Made by a program: the position numbers and the translations under genes. The notes below the pieces were generated by a model. It was not told where the DNA came from. It was given only the letters and a program-made list of their open reading frames with translations, and did not search any database. 9,300 nt of DNA from an uncultured Oscillospiraceae bacterium. GTDB taxonomy: Bacteria > Bacillota > Clostridia > Oscillospirales > Acutalibacteraceae. The DNA lies in NCBI GenBank assembly GCA_900546895.1, contig UREO01000100.1, forward strand, positions 1 through 9,300, in the 5' to 3' direction. Below are positions 1-5,351 of this stretch, piece after piece (the first letter of the stretch is position 1; every line of letters begins with the position of its first letter).

Positions 1-4
1 CCAT
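1..4 (-). CDS. Start codon of the next secretion-operon gene (runs off the left edge)
   Basis: On the minus strand an ATG lies at 4-2. It is preceded at 6 bases by AAGGAGGG (18-11), an excellent Shine-Dalgarno sequence located just after the stop codon of the F-protein fragment. The 15-base gap between the two genes says they belong to one operon reading leftwards out of the window. The product cannot be seen. In Tad-like operons the neighbours of an F protein are usually a second F protein or a small pilin-like protein, but that is context only. Confidence 0.5.
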
Positions 5-19
5 ACAAAACCCTCCTTG

Positions 20-628
20 TTAAAACATGGTGCCGAGAGAATCCATGATCTGCACCGCGATGATGACCATATAGGTCAAAAGAAAACACATCAGCATCAC
101 GAAGGAAAACACACGGATTTTCGGCGGGATCTTCTGTGCCCGGCCTTTTAAGCGCTGAAGTTCCAGCGCCTTGAAATCGTGGGACAGCATCTGAAAATAC
201 ACGACGCTGTCGTCGCCGCGCAGGACGCCGATCAACCCGCGCACCACGTCGGAAAGCATGGGGGAATTGAACCTTGCCTCGAACCGGGTAAGCGCCGCCT
301 CGTAGGAGGAGGAGCGCATGTCGGCCGTCAGCACGTCCAGCTCATGGGCGAAGGCGGGACCGGCGTTTTTCTTGTAGGCTTCCAGCATCGCCAGCACGTC
401 CCGGCTGGCCATTAGGCTCTGCTCCACGGTCGCCACAAACCGGGGCAGCTCGCCTTCGATCTGATCCCGCTTTGTTTTGAGCTGTTCGTCCGCCTTACGG
501 CTTTCCTTAAAATACGACAGGACGGCGAGGATAAGCAAATCCAAAATGGGATACTGACTGCACTTATTGTGAAACGGACTTCTTAGACGCAGTATTTCAA
601 TTTCGTAACATGCCTGTTCAAACTGCAT
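20..628 (-). pseudogene. 5'-truncated TadC/GspF-like secretion protein F
   Basis: This is the C-terminal part of an inner-membrane platform protein of the type II secretion/Tad pilus F family. The recognisable part starts near residue 28 (about position 547). It has the cytoplasmic helical T2SF region with the ELPRFVATVEQSL and FNSPMLSDVVRGLIGVLRGD stretches (residues about 60-140), then a basic loop, then a C-terminal membrane helix (about 172-197). Full-length members carry one or two more membrane helices at the N-terminus. Here these are missing. The first 27 codons are antisense to an unrelated plus-strand gene fragment, so the ATG at 628 is accidental, and no Shine-Dalgarno sequence precedes it. 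The gene is followed after 15 bases by another gene start, so it was the upstream member of a secretion operon. It is probably not functional. Family assignment is from remembered motifs. The truncation is seen directly as two unrelated reading frames meeting. Confidence 0.75.
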
Positions 629-774
629 TGGAGTCTGAAAACTATATTATTAAGATATTGGCAATCATGGACAGACACATTGGCAAAAGAACGCTGTTGC
701 GAATCGCCGATCCAAAAGAATATATAAAAAACATCCGGCTTGGGTACGACAATTTTACGAATTGCGACTGCTAA
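547..774 (+). pseudogene. C-terminal remnant of a conserved hypothetical protein (DRxxGKRxL motif)
   Basis: An open plus-strand frame of 75 codons ends at TAA 772-774. It has no plausible start: it is open back to a stop at 532-534, and the internal ATGs at 610 and 667 lack ribosome binding sites. The peptide reads like a real protein end: residues about 26-50 contain TALESENYIIKILAIMDRHIGKRTL. The pattern of a short helix followed by LDRRxGKRxL is what I recall from the C-terminus of small uncharacterised Firmicutes proteins (of the SF0329 type). In that family the motif sits near the end of a roughly 200-residue protein. The N-terminal part is lost at about 541-556, exactly where the oppositely oriented secretion gene begins to be recognisable. 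I infer a rearrangement scar. Function is unknown, and the family name is tentative. Confidence 0.45.
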
Positions 775-785
775 AACAACAGTAA

Positions 786-801
786 AATTGTGAGCACAAT
801 T
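786..801. repeat. Perfect 7-bp-arm palindrome, possible weak terminator or operator
   Basis: AATTGTG (786-792) and CACAATT (795-801) are perfect inverted repeats with a 2-base centre. On the minus strand the second arm is followed by TTACTGTTGTTTT, so it could act as a weak terminator for the tetR gene about 95 bases upstream. The stem is AT-rich and short. The 629-896 gap otherwise holds the gene remnant ending at 774 and nothing else I recognise. Confidence 0.3.
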
Positions 802-896
802 GGGGGGCTCCCTTTCCTTTGAGCTTCGCAGTTAAAATGGCGACACGATCTGATTATTTATAAACACGCAAGAAAACTTGAATTTGTAATTTAGTG

Positions 897-1451
897 TTAC
901 TCCCTATCAGGCAGCTGGATGGCAACCAATAACAGATTAGCAACTTCTTCAGGTGATTTCTGCATTCCTTCGCTTGTCCATTGCCAGAGGACATTTAAGA
1001 GGCCTCCGGCACTGTATGAAAGAGCATACTTCATTGCCTCTGATCGCTTAGCCAAAGGATAATTGCCTTTACGCATCAGGTAAACTTCACGAAACAGATG
1101 GTTGTATTCCTGCAATAACAGCGATATCAAATCGTTGCGGTAAAGCAAAAGAGCCAGTTCCCGATGCTCATACCAAAGCTCCAGATACCAACGAATCGTA
1201 TGATAATAGCTGTGATCTTCATCAGTGGAAAGCTTTAACACTCCTGTGTGCCAGATTGTCTGCAGGTGAAAGCAAATCACTTCCTCTTTTGAGGAAAAAG
1301 AACGATAAAAAGTTCGGCGGGACAAATCGGCTCTCTCGGCAATCTCTGAAATACTGATCTCCCGAAATGGTTTGTTTTTCATTATCTCCAAAAGGGCATT
1401 CGCCAACCATTCCTTGGAACGTAAAGCAATTGGATTTCGTGTATCTTTCAT
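897..1451 (-). CDS. TetR/AcrR-family transcriptional regulator
   Basis: A 184-residue DNA-binding repressor, probably controlling the divergent EFR1 gene. The N-terminus (residues about 10-58) is a TetR_N domain: the helix-turn-helix is ISISEIAERADLSRRTFYRS followed by the typical FSSKEEVI start of helix 4. The C-terminal all-helical region (about 70-184) would bind ligand and dimerise. It resembles the C-terminal domains of DhaS-like clostridial TetR proteins, and no ligand can be predicted. I choose the ATG at 1451 because AAGGAGG lies 4 bases upstream of it. The longer frame from 1493 would put that ribosome binding site inside the gene. Length is normal for the family. It is transcribed away from the flavodoxin-ferredoxin gene across a 136-bp region holding overlapping promoters and an 18-bp operator-like dyad, so autoregulation plus control of the neighbour is the likely mode. 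Confidence 0.9.
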   Translation of the reverse strand: MKDTRNPIALRSKEWLANALLEIMKNKPFREISISEIAERADLSRRTFYRSFSSKEEVICFHLQTIWHTGVLKLSTDEDHSYYHTIRWYLELWYEHRELALLLYRNDLISLLLQEYNHLFREVYLMRKGNYPLAKRSEAMKYALSYSAGGLLNVLWQWTSEGMQKSPEEVANLLLVAIQLPDRE

Positions 1452-1507
1452 GTTGCCTCCTTCAAGTGTCTCAAAAATGGCCAGATGTAGCACTTGTTCC
1501 TGAAATA

Positions 1508-1536
1508 TTGAATTACTGTTGCAGACTCATTATAAT
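1508..1536 (+). promoter_or_regulatory. Sigma-A promoter of the EFR1 gene
   Basis: TTGAAT (1508-1513), a 17-base spacer and TATAAT (1531-1536) give a near-consensus promoter reading toward the EFR1 gene, with an expected start near 1543. It lies 50 bases upstream of the gene and immediately before the operator-like dyad at 1549-1566, so a bound repressor would block initiation or early transcription. Confidence 0.7.
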
Positions 1537-1557
1537 AAAAATAATGAAATGTCACAA
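1529..1557 (-). promoter_or_regulatory. Candidate promoter of the tetR gene, overlapping the EFR1 promoter
   Basis: On the minus strand TTGTGA (1557-1552), a 17-base spacer and TATAAT (1534-1529) form a promoter directed at tetR. Its -10 box shares the self-complementary ATTATAAT (1529-1536) with the opposite EFR1 promoter, so the two polymerases would compete. Its -35 box lies inside the operator-like dyad. Confidence 0.5.
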
Positions 1558-1566
1558 GTGAGACAT
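1549..1566. promoter_or_regulatory. Putative TetR operator, 18-bp dyad
   Basis: An imperfect palindrome with arms ATGTC (1549-1553) and GACAT (1562-1566) and further symmetric matches inside, 14 of 18 positions symmetric. Length and symmetry fit TetR-family operators. It overlaps the tetR -35 box and the region just after the EFR1 start site, so one bound dimer could repress both genes. A second inverted repeat, TCATTAT/ATAATGA (1527-1533/1541-1547), lies over the shared -10 region. Binding is inferred. Confidence 0.55.
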
Positions 1567-1587
1567 CTACAATTGTGAGGCGATATT

Positions 1588-2385
1588 ATGAAAAATGTGA
1601 TCTACTATTTTACAGGAACAGGAAACAGCCTTCGCGCGGCACAGGTCATTGCCGAGAACCTAGGTGATACCGAAATCATCTCAATGCGATGCGACCCAAA
1701 GGATGTTCCGTCAGAAGACGCTGATAGAATTGGTTTTATTTTCCCTGTACATCACTGGACAATGCCAGCGTATGCGATCGATTTTGTAGAGCAGGTAAAG
1801 CTGAATCCGAAGGCATACATTTTTGCGGTTTCCACGCCGGGGTTGATCAACGGAGGCTGTCAGGATAAACTGGAGGAACTGCTGCAAGAAAAGCACTGCA
1901 CACTTTCCTATGGAGAGAAAGTGTACAGTGTTGCCAATTATGTGGCTATGTATCCGCCGTTTCCTAATCCTGACAAGCGCGTCCCGAAAACCGAAAAACA
2001 GCTTCAATACATTGCACAAGAAGTTGCTGAAAAGAAGCTGCGAAATCATCCTCACGCCAATGCAATGACGCGATGGCTCGCACCACGAAAGATGCAGAAG
2101 TTTATTGAGCATTGCCCATCAAACGACAAATACTTTTCTGTCTGGGATGACTGCATTTCCTGCGGACTGTGCGCCAAGGTCTGCCCCTGCCATAATATCA
2201 GTTTTGAAAATGGCAAACCGACTTTTCTACATCAATGCAGCCAGTGCATGGCATGTATTTCCTTCTGTCCAAAGCAGGCAATCAATTTCCCGAAATTTAC
2301 GCGGGAGCGAAAAAAATATCACAATCCACATGTCACAGTAACAGATGTCGTTTCAGACAGGGAACAATATCCACCCCATAACTAA
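1588..2385 (+). CDS. EFR1-family flavodoxin/4Fe-4S ferredoxin fusion protein
   Basis: A 265-residue soluble electron carrier or oxidoreductase. The N-terminal half is flavodoxin-like: YYFTGTGNSL (residues 6-15) is the phosphate-binding loop for FMN, and FIFPVHHWTMP (50-60) follows the usual second flavin loop. The C-terminal third is a two-cluster ferredoxin with C189, C192, C195, C199 and C217, C220, C223, C227, both CxxCxxCxxxCP. An extra cysteine at 201 follows cluster one. This arrangement and length are those of EFR1 proteins of anaerobic Firmicutes, whose physiological substrate is generally unknown. The ATG at 1588 has a modest GTGAGG ribosome binding site 8 bases upstream. It stands alone, divergent from tetR, so it is likely induced when the TetR protein meets its ligand. 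By analogy with other TetR-reductase pairs a role in handling a redox-active compound is possible, but this is inference. Confidence 0.92.
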   Translation: MKNVIYYFTGTGNSLRAAQVIAENLGDTEIISMRCDPKDVPSEDADRIGFIFPVHHWTMPAYAIDFVEQVKLNPKAYIFAVSTPGLINGGCQDKLEELLQEKHCTLSYGEKVYSVANYVAMYPPFPNPDKRVPKTEKQLQYIAQEVAEKKLRNHPHANAMTRWLAPRKMQKFIEHCPSNDKYFSVWDDCISCGLCAKVCPCHNISFENGKPTFLHQCSQCMACISFCPKQAINFPKFTRERKKYHNPHVTVTDVVSDREQYPPHN

Positions 2386-2404
2386 TTTGAATGCATCGGA
2401 ATGT

Positions 2405-2440
2405 CCATTGAGCGCAATGGGGTGTCACCCCTTCATTTAA
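2405..2440 (+). terminator. Stem-loops after the EFR1 gene, candidate terminator
   Basis: Two overlapping hairpins lie in the 85-bp gap between convergent genes. CCATTG/CAATGG (2405-2410/2415-2420) has a 4-base loop. GGGGT/ACCCC (2419-2423/2427-2431) has a 3-base loop and is followed by TTCATTT. The second could end EFR1 transcription, with the first competing with it. The U-tract is poor, so confidence is limited. Confidence 0.4.
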
Positions 2441-2470
2441 ACTGAAATTATTTCGGCTCTTTGTCAATAG

Positions 2471-3553
2471 TTATTCCGGAAGTTGTTCCAGCGCGGCTAA
2501 AATATCCTGAAACTCCTGATTGCCGCTCAAAAAATCAAATGCCGGGTTTCCGTTTATCATCTCACGGACGCAGTGATTCAAGTAGCTTTTTGATTGATGT
2601 GTTTCGCTCATCTCGATGCTGTCGAAGAACGGGCTTGCCTTTACCGCATCATGGCCCGCGGGCATCTGCGCGCACTTCAAAAACGCTCCAAGCGCATCCA
2701 GCGTTTCCTGTTCCTGCTTCTGCTCCGCATGGCACTGCGCAATCATCAGATAGTGATTCAAGTCCTGACCGTAGAGCTTATCTTTGTCAAACATTTGCGA
2801 AAGCTGCAGGCTTAAGTTTTCCATCCGCAGCGCAAGCGGATAATCACGCTTCTTTTTTGCAATCTTGGAGAGCGTGCCGAGGGCAATATTGCAGCCAAAC
2901 GCATGCGTGGCAAGCAAATACTGCGCCACCTGCTTTGACTTTTCGTAATCTCCCATGGCATAGTAGATGGAGACTTTCATTTGATTCGGCTCGATTTCCG
3001 AGCTGTGGATGCCGTCAAGCGCCTTCAGCGCTTCCTCGTACCTTTCCTGCTGCATCAGCAGGGCGCTCAGCCCCTGCAGCGCGGCTTCGCGGATCTGAAT
3101 ATTCTCGCTTTCGGCTGCCTCCCGCATCAGGGTTTCCGCGCGGCTTAACAAATCGGTGGCCTCGTCCTCCGTTCGCGCGCAGGGAGTGTGCATCATAAAA
3201 ACATTGCCCATTCGCAGCTTTAAGAGCTGGTTGTTCGGATATTCCCGGATGTTCTTTTCTCCGAAGGACACTGCGCTTTCATAATTGGAGGACTCAAATA
3301 ATTTTGCGCACTTCTCGCAGAGCTCCATGACCTGATTCTCCGACAGCTGCGGCTCGAAGCCCAGCAGATCGTCAACCGTAACGCCAAGCAGCCGGGCGAT
3401 CGGGGCGAGCAGGGTAATATCCGGATACGCACCGCCCGTTTCCCATTTTGACACCGCCGCAATGGACACGCCAAGCGCCGTGGCAAGCTGATCCTGCGTC
3501 AGCCCCATGGTTTTTCTTTTATTCTGAATGTTTTTCCCAATTGATAATTCCAT
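2471..3553 (-). CDS. XRE-family regulator with TPR-like C-terminal region
   Basis: A 360-residue cytoplasmic DNA-binding protein. Residues about 5-65 form a Cro/CI-type helix-turn-helix: LTQDQLATALGVSIAAVSKWE is followed by the YPDITLLAPIARLLGVTVDDLL stretch usual for this family. The rest (about 75-360) is helical with repeated features of tetratricopeptide units, for example SSNYESAVSFGEKNIREYPN (about 88-107), QQERYEEALKALDGI (about 168-182) and AMGDYEKSKQVAQYLL (about 198-213). Such XRE-TPR proteins are common in Firmicutes. Some are peptide-sensing, but no peptide gene is visible beside this one. The ATG at 3553 has GAGGA 6 bases upstream. The gene is monocistronic here, converges on EFR1, and is preceded by a striking nested dyad over its likely promoter, which suggests autoregulation. 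Targets are unknown. Confidence 0.88.
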   Translation of the reverse strand: MELSIGKNIQNKRKTMGLTQDQLATALGVSIAAVSKWETGGAYPDITLLAPIARLLGVTVDDLLGFEPQLSENQVMELCEKCAKLFESSNYESAVSFGEKNIREYPNNQLLKLRMGNVFMMHTPCARTEDEATDLLSRAETLMREAAESENIQIREAALQGLSALLMQQERYEEALKALDGIHSSEIEPNQMKVSIYYAMGDYEKSKQVAQYLLATHAFGCNIALGTLSKIAKKKRDYPLALRMENLSLQLSQMFDKDKLYGQDLNHYLMIAQCHAEQKQEQETLDALGAFLKCAQMPAGHDAVKASPFFDSIEMSETHQSKSYLNHCVREMINGNPAFDFLSGNQEFQDILAALEQLPE

Positions 3554-3573
3554 TCTGATTCCTCGCTTTCTTG

Positions 3574-3620
3574 AGGAAGGCCCTTCCTGAGTATCAGTAT
3601 ACCCGATACCCGGAAGGGCC
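3574..3620. promoter_or_regulatory. Nested dyad and promoter region upstream of the XRE gene
   Basis: GGCCCTTCC (3579-3587) and GGAAGGGCC (3612-3620) are perfect 9-bp inverted repeats. They enclose a second dyad, GTATC (3591-3595) and GATAC (3605-3609), which itself encloses the palindrome GTATAC (3597-3602). A separate palindrome, AGGAAGG/CCTTCCT (3574-3580/3582-3588), reuses the outer arm nearest the gene. On the minus strand TATACT (3601-3596) is a plausible -10 box, with only a poor -35 (TTGCGG, 17 bases upstream). The symmetry at the promoter fits an autoregulatory operator of the XRE protein. This is inferred. Confidence 0.5.
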
Positions 3621-3658
3621 GCAATGGAAGCGTATTTGACTTTTCGCTTCTATAATTT

Positions 3659-3693
3659 AACCTCCGGTTGAATTTTTCAACCGGAGGTTTTTT
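3659..3693 (+). terminator. Strong intrinsic terminator hairpin, possibly bidirectional
   Basis: A perfect 14-bp stem, 3659-3672 with 3676-3689, has a 3-base loop and core CCTCCGGTTGAA/TTCAACCGGAGG. It is followed by T6 (3688-3693) on the plus strand. Its best U-tract is on the plus strand, although the nearest gene that needs it is the minus-strand hydrolase/deformylase operon. In that direction the tail is TTAAATTAT, weaker but still A/T-rich. Confidence 0.8.
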
Positions 3694-3703
3694 CTCGAGG
3701 TTT

Positions 3704-3787
3704 TTAGGCGAACTTGAGATCGTCCATCGTGGCCGATTCAGCCTTTTGGGCGAGAAAACCCTCGTCCCTGCAAATTTCCCGAATCAT
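3704..3787 (-). pseudogene. def: N-terminal fragment of peptide deformylase
   Basis: A 27-codon frame opens at ATG 3787-3785, which overlaps the hydrolase stop codon as ATGA, and closes at TAA 3706-3704. Its start MIREICRDEGFLAQKAESAT and the following MDDLKFA match what I know of the N-terminus of clostridial-type peptide deformylases, which begin MIRxIxKDxxFLxQKSExAT and continue QDLLDTL. The enzyme removes the formyl group from new polypeptides and needs its metal-binding HExxH and cysteine motifs, all of which would lie downstream and are absent. A normal protein of this type is about 135 residues, so some 80% is missing. The terminator hairpin begins within 15 bases of the stop, so the gene body was deleted between residue 27 and that hairpin. 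A functional copy must exist elsewhere if this activity is essential. Confidence 0.65.
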
Positions 3788-4473
3788 GTATTGACATTCT
3801 CCCAGCTTTTCAGGATATTGAGCTGCTCCGGTGTATGAAACCAATGCTCGCCGGTTTCCATAACGGTCAGCCTACAGTCAAAACGGCTGACAAAAGCGTC
3901 CACCGTCTCCCGGCCGGTCAGGTTGTCCTGACCGGCATACAAAATTGCCGTGGGGGCCGTCCATTTTACGATGGGGTGCGCTTTCGCGTATTGGAGATAG
4001 TCCCAGGAAAGCGTTTCACCAAAGTCGGTGGAGATTTCGCCCTCCCGCTCTAACCGGGTTTCCTCCACAGACGCCCAGAGCATCATGTTTCGAATCAACT
4101 GCCGCATGTCCAGCACCGGCGAAACAAACAACGCCTGTTCCGGCGCGTCCAGAAAGGCCAGCATAGAAAACCACGCCCCGATGCTGTTGGCGCGAAGAGA
4201 AACGTGCGTCCACCGCTGCCGGAGATACGCCATAACCTCCCGCAGCTCCGGCACCACATGCCACGGGTCAAAGCCGGTTTCGCCTTTTCGTTCCCCGTGT
4301 TCAGGCAGATCAATGGCCAGCACCTGAGCGCCCTTGGGGCAGGCAACTTCCGCGAAGGCTTCCGCCTCTTCTTTGTACCCGCACTTGCCGTGGACGAACA
4401 GCCAGACCCGGTCGGAATTCTCTCCATACAGGATGGCGGGAATATCGCAAATTTGAGATTTTATCGCATTCAT
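3784..4473 (-). CDS. Alpha/beta-hydrolase fold protein
   Basis: A 229-residue soluble serine hydrolase. VWLFVHGKCG (23-32) is the strand and oxyanion-hole HG motif. VLAIDLPEHGERKG (51-64) follows, as in lipase/dienelactone-hydrolase-like proteins. The nucleophile elbow is RANSIGA with Ser97, where the first glycine of GxSxG is replaced by Ala-Asn. ILYAGQDNLT supplies Asp183 and TGEHWF supplies His210, completing a credible triad. No signal peptide is present. The substrate cannot be told. The start at 4473 shares one base with the stop of the upstream kinase remnant (TAATG), with GGGAG 10 bases upstream. Its stop overlaps the start of the deformylase remnant (ATGA). It is thus the one complete gene in a translationally coupled three-gene operon whose other two members are broken. 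Confidence 0.85.
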   Translation of the reverse strand: MNAIKSQICDIPAILYGENSDRVWLFVHGKCGYKEEAEAFAEVACPKGAQVLAIDLPEHGERKGETGFDPWHVVPELREVMAYLRQRWTHVSLRANSIGAWFSMLAFLDAPEQALFVSPVLDMRQLIRNMMLWASVEETRLEREGEISTDFGETLSWDYLQYAKAHPIVKWTAPTAILYAGQDNLTGRETVDAFVSRFDCRLTVMETGEHWFHTPEQLNILKSWENVNT

Positions 4474-4613
4474 TATCGGTCATCTCCCGTTGGTCTTAAA
4501 GAACTTTGAATGATAAGATTGGCCGCTTCTTCCGAACCGATTTCCGATACGTCGATTTTAGTGGTCGTTTTTCCGACACCCATAGTCCCGCCGATCAAAA
4601 ATAGATTTTTCAT
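4473..4613 (-). pseudogene. P-loop nucleoside kinase-like gene with internal deletion
   Basis: A 46-codon frame starting at ATG 4613 with GAGG 6 bases upstream. Residues 1-17 (MKNLFLIGGTMGVGKTT) are a complete N-terminal beta strand and Walker A motif of a small AAA/P-loop kinase. Residues 18-33 (TKIDVSEIGSEEAANL) look like the C-terminal end of the same family, where a T-K/V-D-V strand is followed by a final helix. The 120-150 residues normally lying between them (lid, Walker B-like strand, substrate site) are missing. The simplest reading is an in-frame internal deletion at about residues 17-18. The product would not fold as a kinase. The stop overlaps the hydrolase start (TAATG), so the remnant may be kept as a translational leader for that gene. 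Family assignment is by motif. Confidence 0.6.
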
Positions 4614-4641
4614 GTTCAACCTCAGCAATTCATTTACCAGT

Positions 4642-4650
4642 ATTATACCA
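4642..4650 (-). promoter_or_regulatory. Extended -10 promoter of the kinase-remnant/hydrolase operon
   Basis: On the minus strand TGGTATAAT (4650-4642) is a consensus extended -10 element 29 bases upstream of the kinase-remnant start. No good -35 is seen at 17 bases (AAGCGG), as is usual for extended -10 promoters. Confidence 0.5.
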
Positions 4651-4771
4651 TAGAAAGCGAAATTCCGCTTGCCTGTTTGCGGCAGCCGTTCATCTATCAT
4701 TCCGGAGCCTGTCCGACCTCCCGCTTTCTATGCCGGAAAAGCTTCACATTCATTACGCTTTTATTTTCCGG
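4649..4771. repeat. Pair of inverted repeats in the divergent intergenic region
   Basis: CATAGAAAGCG (4649-4659) has a perfect 11-bp inverted partner CGCTTTCTATG (4722-4732), 62 bases apart. Immediately adjoining it, CCGGAAAA (4733-4740) pairs with TTTTCCGG (4764-4771). The first arm overlaps the operon's -10 region. The 312-bp gap 4614-4925 holds these repeats and the two promoters. I see no gene in it. Confidence 0.5.
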
Positions 4772-4840
4772 GTAACTCCCGGGCGCGCTAAGAGACATCC
4801 TTTCCCGCCAAGGGATAGTATATCTTTTTTTATATCCATG

Positions 4841-4849
4841 TGATATTAT
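4841..4849 (+). promoter_or_regulatory. Extended -10 promoter candidate of the VOC gene
   Basis: TGATATTAT (4841-4849) is an extended -10 element with only a weak -35 (TATCTT at 4821-4826, 17-base spacer). It would start transcription near 4856 and give a leader of about 70 bases before the VOC gene. Confidence 0.4.
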
Positions 4850-4925
4850 GAATTCAAAGATATTGCATCATGCCGATAAACAGTCAGCTGCAGTATGGAT
4901 GATTTATTTAGGAGGGCCTCGCGTT

Positions 4926-5351
4926 ATGGAAGATGAATTGAAAGTAAAATTGTACTCATTTACAGTGGATAGCAAGGACCCGCATGAATTAGCAAAATTT
5001 TATGCGGCGCTGCTTAAGTGGGAAAGCTTGGTTATCGATGAGGATTGGGCATGTGTATATGCTCCGGGAACCAATCAGGGAACATATCCCGGTATCGTGT
5101 TTCAACGGAATCCGGAGTACAAACCGCCTGTATGGCCGGCAGAACCGGAAGCTCAACAGCAAATGGCACATATGGATTTCGCCGTTAATGATTTAGAAAA
5201 AGCAGTTCAATATGCGGTCCATTGTGGAGCGGCCATCGCAGAGGAGCAATTTTCTGATGATTGGAGAGTTATGATTGATCCTGCCGGACACCCTTTTTGC
5301 TTATGTCAAATGAAATCAATTATGGAAAGTGCCCATTTTGCGTTGTTATAG
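4926..5351 (+). CDS. VOC-family (glyoxalase-like fold) protein
   Basis: A 141-residue cytoplasmic protein with two beta-alpha-beta-beta-beta modules of the vicinal oxygen chelate fold. Module one begins VKLYSFTVDSKDPHELAKFY (7-26) and includes WACVYAPG (41-48) and PGIVFQRNPEYKPP (55-68). Module two begins AHMDFAVNDLEKAVQYA (81-97) and ends with VMIDPAGHPFCLC (115-127). This is the pattern of the single-domain Glyoxalase_6-like proteins. They are variously linked to resistance or detoxification, and the reaction here is unknown. His82 occupies the usual position of a metal ligand, but a full ligand set cannot be assigned by eye. I choose ATG 4926 because GGAGGG lies 9 bases upstream. An ATG at 4848 would add 26 unconserved residues and sits inside the likely -10 box. 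Lower GC than its right-hand neighbours suggests a separate origin. Confidence 0.82.
   Translation: MEDELKVKLYSFTVDSKDPHELAKFYAALLKWESLVIDEDWACVYAPGTNQGTYPGIVFQRNPEYKPPVWPAEPEAQQQMAHMDFAVNDLEKAVQYAVHCGAAIAEEQFSDDWRVMIDPAGHPFCLCQMKSIMESAHFALL

Noticed and set aside
786..801. Resemblance of AATTGTGAGC...CACAATT to a lac operator
   Set aside because: The half-sites match but the spacing is 4 bases shorter than the symmetric lac operator, and no LacI-family gene or controlled promoter is nearby.
1711..2112. Minus-strand open frame of 133 codons
   Set aside because: It is antisense to the EFR1 gene, whose Fe-S and flavin motifs are unambiguous.
2461..3198. Long plus-strand open frame of 245 codons
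   Set aside because: It lies antisense to the well-supported XRE gene, has no ribosome binding site, and has a low-complexity Ser/Ala/Arg-rich translation.
3636..3656. TTGACT and TATAAT close together, looking like a plus-strand promoter
   Set aside because: The spacer is only 9 bases, far from the required 16-18, and no plus-strand gene follows before the terminator.
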